Source of the DNA: JBDIAG01 sp963835085 | Lineage (GTDB): Bacteria > Actinomycetota > Actinomycetes > Actinomycetales > CAWJMD01 | Assembly: GCA_963835085.1 (NCBI GenBank) | Contig: CAWIED010000001.1 | Coordinates: 2,852,001-2,916,000, forward strand | DNA length: 64,000 bases | Direction of reading: 5' to 3' | Shown: piece after piece, positions 25,203 to 34,523 of the stretch | Layout: each line of letters starts with the position of its first letter | How positions within the stretch are numbered: the first letter of the stretch is position 1 | Made by a program: the position numbers and the translations under genes | Notes under the pieces: generated by a model | What the model was told of the DNA's origin: nothing | Seen by the model: the letters and a program-made list of their open reading frames with translations, nothing else | Databases searched by the model: none

Positions 25203-27844
25203 AGCTCACTCCCCTCGTCGAACCCGGCCCCTGCCGCGGCAGCGATCAAGGTAGCGGACGCCTCCACGAAGACCACTGCTCCCGCGCCGACGCCGAGCGT
25301 GGGCCGCACCTGGCAGCCGACGCTGTTGGTGGGTAGCCACACAACATAGTCGGGCAGGTCAGCCAGCACTGCGGGCACGGTGATGGCGCCGTGCCGGGTG
25401 CGCACGGTGATCGCTGCGTCGTGTGCCAGCCGGCCGTCTTCGAGAGAAAGACCCGCGACCTCGGCTGTAGTAGGTGACAACCGCGCATGCGCGCGGTGCG
25501 CCGTGCCGGCGAGGAACGGGTCGCCGTCCTGGGCGCGGCCGGCGCCCAGCAACAACGGCCAGGTGGCGAGCACGGCCTGGCCATGTTGCAGCACGACCGG
25601 CGGGCGAGCCGGGACAGGCGTCATCGTCGCCCGGTCGCCTCGCCAGGGGCCGAGTCGAGCCAGTTCGCGGGTGCAATCGGTGACCTCGCGTAGGCCGAGA
25701 TCGACGTCCATGGCACGGGCCAGCGCCCCCAGCACGCGAGTGTCGCTCATGGCCCGGGTGTCGAGCACGGCCGGGAACGGGCGGGCGCGCCCTTCCCAGT
25801 CGAGATAGGTGCCGGTGCTCTCGACCACAGGGGCCACCGGCAACACCACATCGGCCAGGTCTGTGACGCTCGACGAGCGCACCTCAAGGCTCACCACGAA
25901 GCCGGCCTTGGCCAGAGCCTGTCGGGCCAACTCGGGATCGGGCAGGTCGTCGAGGTCTACCCCGGCCACGAGGGCACCGCCCAGCGTGCCGCCGTGGAGC
26001 GCGGTCAGCATGTCGGTGACGCTACGTCCGGATTCGACCGGCACGGTCGTTCCCCACGCCGAACCAACCTCCTCCCGCGCCCCGGCATCGCCCAGTGGGC
26101 GTCCGCCAGGAAGTAGCGAGCCGAGGGTGCCGGCCTCGATCGCACCCCGTTCGCCCGCACGCCGTGGCACCCAGGCCAGCCGGGCACCGGTGTCGTCAGC
26201 GAGAGCCACGGCAGCACTGAGCGCACCCGGGGAGTCGGCCAGTCGCTCGCCGAGCAGCATGATCACTCCGCCCGTGTGCAGGGCGTCGACCGTGGCCTGG
26301 TGCTCGCCGACCCACTCCTGCGCGGCGCCCCTGGCGGCGTGCGAGCGCCGGAGCACGTCAAGCACCTCTGCCTCGGTGCCGGGTGCGGTGGGCAGCAGAG
26401 TTCCCCGCAGCTTGCGGAGCCCGCGAGTGGCATAAGGCGCCAGTGAATGCACACTGACCCGGTTCTTGCGCAGGCCTTTGCGCAAGCGCAGGAAGATGAT
26501 GGGCGCCTCTTCTTCGGGCTCCAGGCCCACGAGCAGCACGGTCGATGCGTGCTCGAGGTCGGCGTAGGTGACACCGAGACCGGTGCCGGCCACCCGAGCG
26601 CCCAGGAAGGCCTCTTCCTCAGCCGAGTGCGGCCGGGCCCGGTGGTCGATGTCGTTGGTGGCCAACGCGACTCGGGCGAACTTGGCGTAGGCGTAGGCGT
26701 CCTCGATGCGCAGCTGGCCACCAGGAAGCACCCCAACGCCCACCGCCAGATGACGCTCGTCGTCGGGATCGTCGGGGTCGCCGAGCTTGCCGTCACGCGC
26801 CTTGGCCAGCCCGGCCGCGGCCGCATCGAGGGCCACCGGCCACGACACCTGCTCGAGCTCGCCGGCTGCGTTGCGCACCAGCGGGCTCGTGAGCCGGTCG
26901 GGCAGCGTGGCGGAGTGGAAGGCGAAGCGGCCCTTGTCGCAGGTCCACTCCTCGTTGACCTCGGGGTCGTTGCCGGCCAGGCGACGTAGCACCGTCTCAC
27001 GCCGGTAGTCGGTGCGCTGGGCGCACCCGCACGCACACTGCTCGCAGATCCCGGGCGTCGAGACGAGGTCGAACGGCCGGGAACGGAACCGGTAGGTAGC
27101 ACTGGTGAGCGCACCGACCGGGCAGATCTGAATGGTGTTGCCCGAGAAGTACGACGCGAACGGCACGCCCGACACGTCGAGCATCTGCTCGCCGGTGGTG
27201 GCGATGCCCAAGACGCCCGGCGAGAAGATGCCGATCTGCTGCGAGGCCCCCCGCTTCTGCAGATCGATGAAAGGGTCACCCGCGATCTCCTTGGAGAATC
27301 GGGTGCAGCGCTGGCACACGATGCAGCGTTCGCGGTCGAGCAGCACCTGGGTCGAGATCTTGATGGGCTTGGGGAAGGTGCGCTTGACGTCGATGAACCG
27401 ACTGGTGGCGCGGCCGTCGCTCATCGCCTGGTTCTGCAGCGGGCACTCGCCACCCTTGTCGCAGACCGGACAGTCGAGCGGGTGATTGATGAGCAGGAAC
27501 TCCATCACCCCGTGCTGGGCCTTCTCTGCCACCTCGGAGGTGAGCTGGGTCTTGACCTGCATGCCCTCGGTGAGCTCCACCGCGCAGGCGGGTTGGGGCT
27601 TGGGCATCGGCCGGAACGACCCGTCGGGCCCGGGGGTCGCCACCTCGACAAGACATTGGCGGCAGGCCGCCACCGGGTCGAGCAACGGGTGGTCACAGAA
27701 CCGCGGCACGGCGATGCCGAGCGTCTCGGCCGCGCGGATGATCATCGTGCCCTTGGGCACGTTGACCTCGACCCCGTCGATGGTGGCGGTGATGCCAGGA
27801 GTCTCGGCCTGTGCCGGCGCCTGGGGCTTGGCGGTCACGCTCAT
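25199..27844 (-). CDS. nuoG: NADH-quinone oxidoreductase subunit G
   Basis: This 881-residue subunit holds the chain of iron-sulfur clusters in the peripheral arm. A 2Fe-2S ferredoxin-like N-terminus (CDHPLLDPVAACRQC) is followed by the His/Cys-ligated cluster (HPLDCPVCDKGGECPLQ), a 4Fe-4S motif (CIVCQRC with a later CPVGAL), and CEQCACGC with WTCDKGRF. The C-terminal molybdopterin-oxidoreductase-like domain has no visible cofactor residues and is a structural relic in complex I. ATGA overlap with nuoF. Confidence 0.95.
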   Translation of the reverse strand: MSVTAKPQAPAQAETPGITATIDGVEVNVPKGTMIIRAAETLGIAVPRFCDHPLLDPVAACRQCLVEVATPGPDGSFRPMPKPQPACAVELTEGMQVKTQLTSEVAEKAQHGVMEFLLINHPLDCPVCDKGGECPLQNQAMSDGRATSRFIDVKRTFPKPIKISTQVLLDRERCIVCQRCTRFSKEIAGDPFIDLQKRGASQQIGIFSPGVLGIATTGEQMLDVSGVPFASYFSGNTIQICPVGALTSATYRFRSRPFDLVSTPGICEQCACGCAQRTDYRRETVLRRLAGNDPEVNEEWTCDKGRFAFHSATLPDRLTSPLVRNAAGELEQVSWPVALDAAAAGLAKARDGKLGDPDDPDDERHLAVGVGVLPGGQLRIEDAYAYAKFARVALATNDIDHRARPHSAEEEAFLGARVAGTGLGVTYADLEHASTVLLVGLEPEEEAPIIFLRLRKGLRKNRVSVHSLAPYATRGLRKLRGTLLPTAPGTEAEVLDVLRRSHAARGAAQEWVGEHQATVDALHTGGVIMLLGERLADSPGALSAAVALADDTGARLAWVPRRAGERGAIEAGTLGSLLPGGRPLGDAGAREEVGSAWGTTVPVESGRSVTDMLTALHGGTLGGALVAGVDLDDLPDPELARQALAKAGFVVSLEVRSSSVTDLADVVLPVAPVVESTGTYLDWEGRARPFPAVLDTRAMSDTRVLGALARAMDVDLGLREVTDCTRELARLGPWRGDRATMTPVPARPPVVLQHGQAVLATWPLLLGAGRAQDGDPFLAGTAHRAHARLSPTTAEVAGLSLEDGRLAHDAAITVRTRHGAITVPAVLADLPDYVVWLPTNSVGCQVRPTLGVGAGAVVFVEASATLIAAAAGAGFDEGSEL

Positions 27845-29145
27845 GCGGATACCTCGGCGAACACGGTGGTCTGACGGTAGGGAAACAGCTCCCAGGCCGG
27901 CGTGTGCATGCCGGCCTCGAACTCGGAACGGAAATGCTGGATGCCGCTGGCCACCGGGCTCACCGCGCCGTCGCCCAGGGCGCAGAACGAGCGCCCCAGG
28001 ATGTTGGCGCCGGTCTCCTGCAACACCTCGATGTCGCCGGGCCTGCCCTGCCCGGCTTCGAGCCGGCGCAGCACCGCGCGCATCCAGAACGTGCCCTCGC
28101 GGCACGGCGTGCACTTGCCGCACGACTCGTGGGCGTAGAACTCCGTCCACCGGAGCACGGCGCGCACCACTGAGACGGTCTCGTCGAAGATCTGCAGCGC
28201 GCGGGTGCCGAGCATCGATTTATGCGCGCCCACCGACTCGAAGTCGAGCGGCACGTCGAGATGCTCCTCAGTGAAGATCGGGGTGGAGGAGCCACCCGGC
28301 GTCCAGAACTTGAGCCGATGACCCTCTCGGATGCCTCCGGCCATGTCGAGCAGTTCACGCAGGGTGATGCCCAGCGGCGCCTCGTACTGGCCGGGACGCT
28401 GCACGTGACCGGACAGCGAGAAGAACCCGAAGCCTTGGGATCTCTCCGTGCCCATCGAGGCGAACCAGTCTGACCCGCGACGGACGATGGACGGCACGGA
28501 GGCGATGGACTCGACGTTGTTCACCACGGTGGGCCGGGCGTAGAGGCCGGCCACCGCCGGGAACGGCGGCTTGAGTCGCGGCTGGCCGCGTCGTCCCTCC
28601 AGGGAGTCGAGGAGGGCCGTCTCCTCGCCGCAGATGTAGGCACCCGCCCCTGCGTGCACGGTGACGTCGAGGTCGAAGCCGCTCCCCCGGATGTTCTTGC
28701 CCAGATAGCCGCGCTCGTACGCGTCGGCCACCGCCTTGAGCAGACGACGGTAGACGTGCACCACCTCGCCCCGTACGTAGATGAACGCGTGGTTGCAGCC
28801 GATGGCGTAACTGGTGATGGCCACACCCTCCACCAGGGAGTGCGGGTTGGCCATCATCAACGGGATGTCTTTGCAGGTGCCGGGCTCGGATTCGTCGGCG
28901 TTCACGACGAGATAGCGCGGGCCTCCGTCGGGCTTGGGCAGGAACCCCCATTTCATGCCGGTGGGGAACCCCGCGCCGCCACGACCCCGCAGCCCCGAGG
29001 CCTTGACAATGTCGATGATGGCGCCCGGCTCGCGGGCCAAAGCGAGGGCGAGCCCCTTGTAGCCGTCGTGCGCGAGATAACTGTCGATGGTCCAGGAGCG
29101 GTCGGCGTCGAAGACGTCCGACAGGACGGGAGTGAGCGTCGTCAT
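27841..29145 (-). CDS. nuoF: NADH-quinone oxidoreductase subunit F
   Basis: This 434-residue subunit binds FMN and NADH. The glycine-rich SGLRGRGGAGFPTGMKW and the NADESEPGTCKD stretches form the FMN and NADH sites, and ESCGKCTPCREG with a downstream FCALGDGA cysteine binds the N3 4Fe-4S cluster. Its ATG overlaps the nuoE stop as ATGA. Confidence 0.96.
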   Translation of the reverse strand: MTTLTPVLSDVFDADRSWTIDSYLAHDGYKGLALALAREPGAIIDIVKASGLRGRGGAGFPTGMKWGFLPKPDGGPRYLVVNADESEPGTCKDIPLMMANPHSLVEGVAITSYAIGCNHAFIYVRGEVVHVYRRLLKAVADAYERGYLGKNIRGSGFDLDVTVHAGAGAYICGEETALLDSLEGRRGQPRLKPPFPAVAGLYARPTVVNNVESIASVPSIVRRGSDWFASMGTERSQGFGFFSLSGHVQRPGQYEAPLGITLRELLDMAGGIREGHRLKFWTPGGSSTPIFTEEHLDVPLDFESVGAHKSMLGTRALQIFDETVSVVRAVLRWTEFYAHESCGKCTPCREGTFWMRAVLRRLEAGQGRPGDIEVLQETGANILGRSFCALGDGAVSPVASGIQHFRSEFEAGMHTPAWELFPYRQTTVFAEVSA

Positions 29146-29864
29146 CTCAGGACCTCCTTGCCTTCGCCCGGCCGATCGGCAGCCGGGTTCTCCTCCGGAG
29201 CGGACCGGCCCGATGCGGGCGCCGTCCAGTGGTTGGCCCGCGCGATCTTGAGACCCGCCAGAGTGGGCTCGCCCGCGCCGATGCCTTCGTCGGCGCGGCC
29301 ATCGGTGAACCCGGCCAGCACCCGTGCGGTCTGCCGGAAAGAACAGACCTTGGCGGCGCCCCGGGTCGGGACGACGTCGGCTCCTGAGCGCAGGTCGTCG
29401 CACAACGCTACGGCGGACTCCGGGGTCTGGTTGTCGAAGAACTCCCAGTTGACCATCACGACCGGCGCGTAATCGCAGGCGGCGTTGCATTCGATGCGCT
29501 CGAGGGTGATGGCGCCGTCGTCGGTGGTCTCGTCGTTGCCCACACCGAGATGCACGCTGACCGCCTCGTAGATCTCGTCGCCGCCGAGCACCGCGCACAA
29601 CGTGTTGGTGCACACGCCCACCGTGTAAGTGCCGTTGGGACGGCGTTTGTACTGCGTGTAGAAGGTCGCGACGGCCGACACCTCGGCCGCCGTGAGATCG
29701 AGCAGTTCGGCGCAGAGCAGGATCCCGTCAGGGCTCACATAGCCGTCCTCGGCCTGCACCAGGTGCAGCATGGGCAGCAATGCCGACCGCGGCTGCGGAT
29801 AGCGCGCCATGATCTGTGCGCACTCTGCGCTGATCCGCTCGCGGACCTCGGTTGGATAACTCAT
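29142..29864 (-). CDS. nuoE: NADH-quinone oxidoreductase subunit E
   Basis: This 240-residue subunit carries the N1a 2Fe-2S thioredoxin-like domain. The cluster ligands are CTNTLC and ECNAAC. A C-terminal tail of about 60 residues (after residue 175) is proline, alanine and glycine-rich and absent from E. coli NuoE. The start ATG overlaps the nuoD stop as ATGA. Confidence 0.94.
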   Translation of the reverse strand: MSYPTEVRERISAECAQIMARYPQPRSALLPMLHLVQAEDGYVSPDGILLCAELLDLTAAEVSAVATFYTQYKRRPNGTYTVGVCTNTLCAVLGGDEIYEAVSVHLGVGNDETTDDGAITLERIECNAACDYAPVVMVNWEFFDNQTPESAVALCDDLRSGADVVPTRGAAKVCSFRQTARVLAGFTDGRADEGIGAGEPTLAGLKIARANHWTAPASGRSAPEENPAADRPGEGKEVLR

Positions 29865-31267
29865 CGGTCGACACCGCCCATCACCGGGTCGATCGAGGCG
29901 ACCGCCACGATCACGTCGGCCACCGAACCGCCTTCTGCCATCGCGGCAAGGGCCTGCAGATTGTTGAATGACGGGTCGCGGAAATGCGCCCGGTAGGGCC
30001 TCGTGCCACCATCGCTGACCAGGTGCACCCCCAGTTCGCCCTTGGCAGACTCAATGGCCTGATACACCTGGCCCGCGGGCACCCGGAAGCCCTCGGTCAC
30101 GAGCTTGAAGTGATGAATGAGCGCTTCCATCGACGTACCCATGATCTGCCGGATGTGGTCGAGGCTGTTGCCCAGGCCGTCGCCACCGATGGCCAATTGC
30201 GCCGGCCAGGCGATCTTCTTGTCGGCAACCATCACCGGAGCATTCTCGAGATGGTCGATGCGGTCGGCGCACTGGCTCACGATGCGCATCGACTCATAGA
30301 TCTCGGCTACCCGGATCCGGAAGCGGCCGTAGGCGTCACAGGTGTCACGCACGGGCACGTCGAAGTCGTAGGTCTCATAGCCCGAGTACGGCTGGGTCTT
30401 GCGCAGGTCGTGCGGCAGGCCCGTGGAGCGCAGGATCGGCCCGGTGACCCCCAAGGCCATGCACCCGGCCAGATCGAGATAGCCCACGTCTACCAGCCGG
30501 GCCTTGACCACCGGCGAATCGTTGGCGAGCTGCTCGAGGCGCTTGGTCATCTTGAGCACGCCGGCAATGGCAGTGCGAATGTCTTGCCGGAAACCCGAAG
30601 GCACATCGTTGGCCACCCCACCCGGCCGGATGTAGGCGTGGTTCATGCGCAGGCCGGAGACGGTCTCGAAGATCTTGAGCACGTATTCACGCGCTTCGAA
30701 GCCGTTGGTCATGATCGTGGTGGCGCCGATCTCCATGCCACCGGTGGCGAGGAAGACCAGATGCGAGGCCGCCCGCTGCAACTCATTCATCATGACCCGG
30801 ATGACTTGCGCCTTCTCGGGAATGTCGTCGGTGATGCCGAGCAGCTTTTCCACGGCCAGGCAGTAGGCCAGCTCGTTCATCATCGGCATCACATAGTCCA
30901 TCCGCGTGCAGAAGGTGACCCCCTGCGTCCAATTGCGGAATTCCATGTTCTTCTCGATGCCCGTATGCAGGTAGCCGATGCCGGCGCGAGCCTCGGTGAC
31001 GGTCTCACCGTCGATCTCGAGGATCAGCCGCAACACCCCGTGGGTGGACGGGTGCTGCGGGCCCATGTTGACGACGATGCGCTCTTCGCGCAGTTCTGCC
31101 GCCTCCTCGACGATGTCGGCCCAGTCACCACCGTGGGCGGTGAAGACCTTGCCCCCCAAGGCGTCGTCGCCGAATGCCTCGTCGAGAAACGGCTCGCCCC
31201 CGAACGGCACGTCTGCAGCGGATGACTGGGAGCCGAAGGCCCCCTCGGGCGAAGTGGTGCTGCTCAT
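29861..31267 (-). CDS. nuoD: NADH-quinone oxidoreductase subunit D
   Basis: This 468-residue 49-kDa-type subunit forms the quinone-binding cavity with NuoB. The signature MGPQHPSTHGVLRL is followed by GYLHTGIEK and the NHAYIRPGGVA region. The first 55 residues are an acidic, glycine-rich extension typical of actinobacterial NuoD. The start ATG overlaps the nuoC stop. Confidence 0.95.
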   Translation of the reverse strand: MSSTTSPEGAFGSQSSAADVPFGGEPFLDEAFGDDALGGKVFTAHGGDWADIVEEAAELREERIVVNMGPQHPSTHGVLRLILEIDGETVTEARAGIGYLHTGIEKNMEFRNWTQGVTFCTRMDYVMPMMNELAYCLAVEKLLGITDDIPEKAQVIRVMMNELQRAASHLVFLATGGMEIGATTIMTNGFEAREYVLKIFETVSGLRMNHAYIRPGGVANDVPSGFRQDIRTAIAGVLKMTKRLEQLANDSPVVKARLVDVGYLDLAGCMALGVTGPILRSTGLPHDLRKTQPYSGYETYDFDVPVRDTCDAYGRFRIRVAEIYESMRIVSQCADRIDHLENAPVMVADKKIAWPAQLAIGGDGLGNSLDHIRQIMGTSMEALIHHFKLVTEGFRVPAGQVYQAIESAKGELGVHLVSDGGTRPYRAHFRDPSFNNLQALAAMAEGGSVADVIVAVASIDPVMGGVDR

Positions 31268-32001
31268 CGGTATTGCCTCCGGGTGTCGGGCGCCGGAATG
31301 GTGGCGCCCTTGTACTCCACGGGAATGCCGCCCAACGGATAGTCCTTGCGCTGGGGATGGCCCGGCCAGTCGTCGGGCATCTCGATGCGGGTCAGCGCGG
31401 GGTGATCGTCGAAGACGATGCCGAAGAAGTCCCACGTCTCACGCTCGTGCCAGTCGTTGGACGGGTAGACGGAGACGATGGACGGAACGTGCGGGTCGGC
31501 GTCGGGGCAGACCACCTCGACCCGGAGCCTTCGGTTGTGCGTGATGGACATGAAGGGATACACGGCGTGCAGCTCGCGGCCCGTCTCGTGTGGGTAGTGC
31601 ACACCGCTGACGCCCATGCACATCTCGAACCGCAGGTCGGGGTCGTCGCGCAAGATCTGCGCGACTCGCAGCAGGTGCTCCCGGCGCACGAACAGGGTCA
31701 GCTCCCCGCGGTCGACCACGACCTTCTCGATGGCCTCGTCCCACCCTGGCCCGTTCGGCTCCTGGCGCCCGGCAGCAGCCGGCTCGGCCAGCACCTCGGC
31801 GAGGATCTCGACGCATTCGTCGAACCAGCCACCGTAGGGCGCCTCGCTGGCTCCGGGCATGACCACCGTGCGGCGCAAGCCTCCAAAACCAGAGGTGTCG
31901 CCACTGCCCTGGACCCCGAACATGCCCTGCTTGACAGCGATGACCTCGGCAGGCTCGGACGTGCCCACCGGCTCCAGCGCGTTCTCCTCGGCGCCGCTCA
32001 T
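31264..32001 (-). CDS. nuoC: NADH-quinone oxidoreductase subunit C
   Basis: This 245-residue 30-kDa subunit supports the peripheral arm. The family motif ERETWDFFGIVFDDHPALTRI and DDWPGHPQRKDYPLGG are clear. The first 65 residues are a low-homology extension. ATG overlaps the nuoB stop as ATGA. Confidence 0.94.
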   Translation of the reverse strand: MSGAEENALEPVGTSEPAEVIAVKQGMFGVQGSGDTSGFGGLRRTVVMPGASEAPYGGWFDECVEILAEVLAEPAAAGRQEPNGPGWDEAIEKVVVDRGELTLFVRREHLLRVAQILRDDPDLRFEMCMGVSGVHYPHETGRELHAVYPFMSITHNRRLRVEVVCPDADPHVPSIVSVYPSNDWHERETWDFFGIVFDDHPALTRIEMPDDWPGHPQRKDYPLGGIPVEYKGATIPAPDTRRQYR

Positions 32002-32552
32002 GCCAGCAGGCCCTTCAATTGCGAGGTGGGCGTGGCCTTGAGCGCTGCCTCTTCGGCGGCGCGCGCCGCGCGCTCGCGGTTGACGCCCAACGGCATCGAC
32101 TGAATCTGGTTGTGCAGTTCGATGATGGCGTGGATGAGCATCTCGGGCCGGGGCGGACAGCCCGGCAGGTAGACGTCGACCGGCACGACGTGATCGACGC
32201 CCTGCACGACGGCATAGTTGTTGAACATGCCGCCCGACGACGAGCACACACCCATGGCGATGACCCACTTGGGCTCGGACATCTGGTCGTACACCTGGCG
32301 CAGCACAGGAGCCATCTTCTGGCTCACTCGACCGGCCACGATCATCAGATCGGCCTGACGTGGCGTGGCGGAGAAACGCTCCATGCCGAACCGGGCGAGG
32401 TCGTACCGAGGCCCACCCACGGCCATCATCTCGATGGCGCAGCAGGCCAGGCCGAAGGTGGCCGGCCACACCGAACTCTTGCGCATGTAGCCCACGACGT
32501 TCTCGACAGTGTCGAGCAGGAACCCCGCCGGGACCTTCTCTTCGATACCCAT
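31998..32552 (-). CDS. nuoB: NADH-quinone oxidoreductase subunit B
   Basis: This 184-residue subunit binds the terminal N2 cluster that reduces quinone. The cysteines are visible in GLACCAIEMMA, MGVCSSSGGMFNNY and LPGCPPRPE. It follows nuoA with a 15-base gap. Confidence 0.96.
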   Translation of the reverse strand: MGIEEKVPAGFLLDTVENVVGYMRKSSVWPATFGLACCAIEMMAVGGPRYDLARFGMERFSATPRQADLMIVAGRVSQKMAPVLRQVYDQMSEPKWVIAMGVCSSSGGMFNNYAVVQGVDHVVPVDVYLPGCPPRPEMLIHAIIELHNQIQSMPLGVNRERAARAAEEAALKATPTSQLKGLLA

Positions 32553-32567
32553 TCTGTTCAGCTCACC

Positions 32568-32951
32568 TCAGTCCCAATCCAGGCCGCCGCGGCGCCACTC
32601 ATAGACGAAAGGCACCGTGATGAGCGCCAGGAAGGCCAACATGGCGATCAACCCGAACCCGGCCAATTCCTTGAAGGCGACCGCCCACGGATACAAGAAG
32701 ACGACCTCGATGTCGAAGACGATGAACGTCATGGCCACGAGGTAATACTTGATCGGAAAGCGGCCACCCTCCACCGCCTGCGGGGTGGGCTCGATGCCGC
32801 ATTCGTACGCGTCGAGCTTCGCCCGGTTGTAGCGCTTCGGGCCCGCGAGCGAGTTGGCCGTCAGGGAGAAGACGACGAACCCGATGGACAGCGCCAGCAT
32901 GGCCAGCACCGGGATATACGGGTTGAACGAAGAGGTGCTGCTCACGTCCAT
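32568..32951 (-). CDS. nuoA: NADH-quinone oxidoreductase subunit A
   Basis: This 127-residue subunit has three membrane helices and the loop with YECGIEPTPQA whose cysteine is conserved for quinone-site dynamics. It is the first gene of the nuo operon, preceded by GGAGGAG six bases before the ATG. The 126-base gap upstream to the menJ-like gene must contain the promoter; no clear -35/-10 pair is visible. Confidence 0.96.
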   Translation of the reverse strand: MDVSSTSSFNPYIPVLAMLALSIGFVVFSLTANSLAGPKRYNRAKLDAYECGIEPTPQAVEGGRFPIKYYLVAMTFIVFDIEVVFLYPWAVAFKELAGFGLIAMLAFLALITVPFVYEWRRGGLDWD

Positions 32952-33077
32952 GGCGACGCTCCTCCGGGTGACGCATCTAGAGATCCGAACGGACTGTGTC
33001 CGGCGCTTGCCATCCTAGGGGCCAGCCCCGACAACCACCCTGGCGGCCGGTGCCGTGCGGGTTGGCGGCGACGGGCG

Positions 33078-34361
33078 TCAGGCTGCGGGCGCAAGTTTGT
33101 GCAATCCATTGATAATTCGGTCAAGACTGTCGCCCCCGCGCGGGTCGTACAGGTTGGCAAGCAGTTTCAACACCAGACGCATCATCGTGGGACGCGGCAG
33201 CCCGTACTGCGTCGCGATCCGCATGACGTGCGGATTGCCGATCAGCTTCACGAAGGCCCGGCCGAGAGTGTAGTAACTGCCCAGCGCATCGGCGAGCACC
33301 TCCGGATAGCCTTGCAGGGCTCTCTCGCGGGAGGCCTCGTCGGGTCGGGCCAGGGCCTGCACCACCACCTCGGCCGCCAGCCGGGCCGACTCCATCGCAT
33401 ACGCGATGCCCTCCCCGTTGAAGGGGTTGACCATGCCGCCCGCGTCGCCGAGCAACAGCAGACCGCGGGTGTAGTGCGGGGTCCGGTTGAAGCCCATCGG
33501 CAGAGCGGCCCCGCGGATCTCGCCGAGCTGGTTCTCAGCGGAGAAGCCCCATTCCTCGGGCATGTTCGAGACCCAGCGCTGCAACAGCTCCTTGTAGTCG
33601 ACCTTGCCGAAGGCGCTGGAGGAGTTGAGGATTCCGAGCCCCACGTTCGAGGTGCCGTCGCCCACGCCGAAGATCCAGCCGTAGCCGGGCAACAGGTTGG
33701 ACTTGCCCGGCTTGCCGTCCCATAGTTCGAGCCAGCTCTCCAGCCAGTCGTCGTCGTGTCGGGGGCTCGTGAAGTAGGTGCGCACCGCCACTCCGAGCGG
33801 ACGGTCGTCCCGCTTGGCCAGCCCCATCGCCAACGCCAGCCGCGCGCTCACTCCGTCACAGGCCAGCACGATGGGCGCCGAGTATGTCTGCTCCTGCCCG
33901 GCGCGCCGGCCACGCTCATCGACCGGTCGGGCGGTGACGCCCACGATCCGCCCGGTGTCGTCGAGTACTGGACCGGTCACGTTGGTGAGCTCATGCAGGG
34001 TGGCCCCGGCGGCGACGGCGTGCTGTGCAAGCACCTGGTCGAAGTCCATCCGGGGCCGCACGAGGCCGTAGTCACCGAAGCTGGCCAGGTCGGGCCAGGG
34101 CAGCTGGGCACGCATGCCGCCGCCGATGATGCGCAGCCCGCGGTTGCGAATCCAGCCGTCCTCCTCCCGGGTGGGCACCCCGAGATGGACGAGCTCGCGC
34201 ACCGCCCGCGGAGTCAGCCCGTCACCACAGACCTTCTCGCGAGGAAACGAGGTCTTCTCGAGCACCAGCACGTCGATGCCGCTGCGGGCGAGATAGGTGG
34301 CCACGGTCGAGCCGGCCGGACCGGCGCCCACGACAATGACGTCGGCGTGGGTTGTGCTCAT
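33078..34361 (-). CDS. menJ: Geranylgeranyl-reductase family FAD enzyme (MenJ-like, menaquinone side-chain reductase)
   Basis: The 427-residue flavoprotein starts with VIVVGAGPAGSTVATYLA, an N-terminal FAD-binding Rossmann fold, and has the family block EKTSFPREKVCGDGLTPRAV and the GDAGGMVNPFNGEGIAYAME ribose-binding segment. The same family includes MenJ, which saturates one isoprene unit of menaquinone in mycobacteria, and its position next to menG and nuo supports that call. Geranylgeranyl reductases in lipid synthesis are the alternative. The start ATG is twelve bases after GGAG. Confidence 0.85.
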   Translation of the reverse strand: MSTTHADVIVVGAGPAGSTVATYLARSGIDVLVLEKTSFPREKVCGDGLTPRAVRELVHLGVPTREEDGWIRNRGLRIIGGGMRAQLPWPDLASFGDYGLVRPRMDFDQVLAQHAVAAGATLHELTNVTGPVLDDTGRIVGVTARPVDERGRRAGQEQTYSAPIVLACDGVSARLALAMGLAKRDDRPLGVAVRTYFTSPRHDDDWLESWLELWDGKPGKSNLLPGYGWIFGVGDGTSNVGLGILNSSSAFGKVDYKELLQRWVSNMPEEWGFSAENQLGEIRGAALPMGFNRTPHYTRGLLLLGDAGGMVNPFNGEGIAYAMESARLAAEVVVQALARPDEASRERALQGYPEVLADALGSYYTLGRAFVKLIGNPHVMRIATQYGLPRPTMMRLVLKLLANLYDPRGGDSLDRIINGLHKLAPAA

Positions 34362-34523
34362 CTGGTTGCAGACTCCTACTCACTTTTCGGGCCGTGCGCG
34401 GACAACCGGCTGACTCTACCCCGCGCAGGGGGACGACCCTGCCAACCTCACGCTCGTCCACCCGGATGCAGTGCCCGATCCCCAGCAGCCCGCACCCTCT
34501 CGACGGGTGCGTTCCGAGCTCTA

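Noticed and set aside
17015..25349. Several plus-strand frames of 250-450 codons opposite the nuo genes
   Set aside because: They are antisense to strongly conserved complex I subunits; the nuo frames explain the region.
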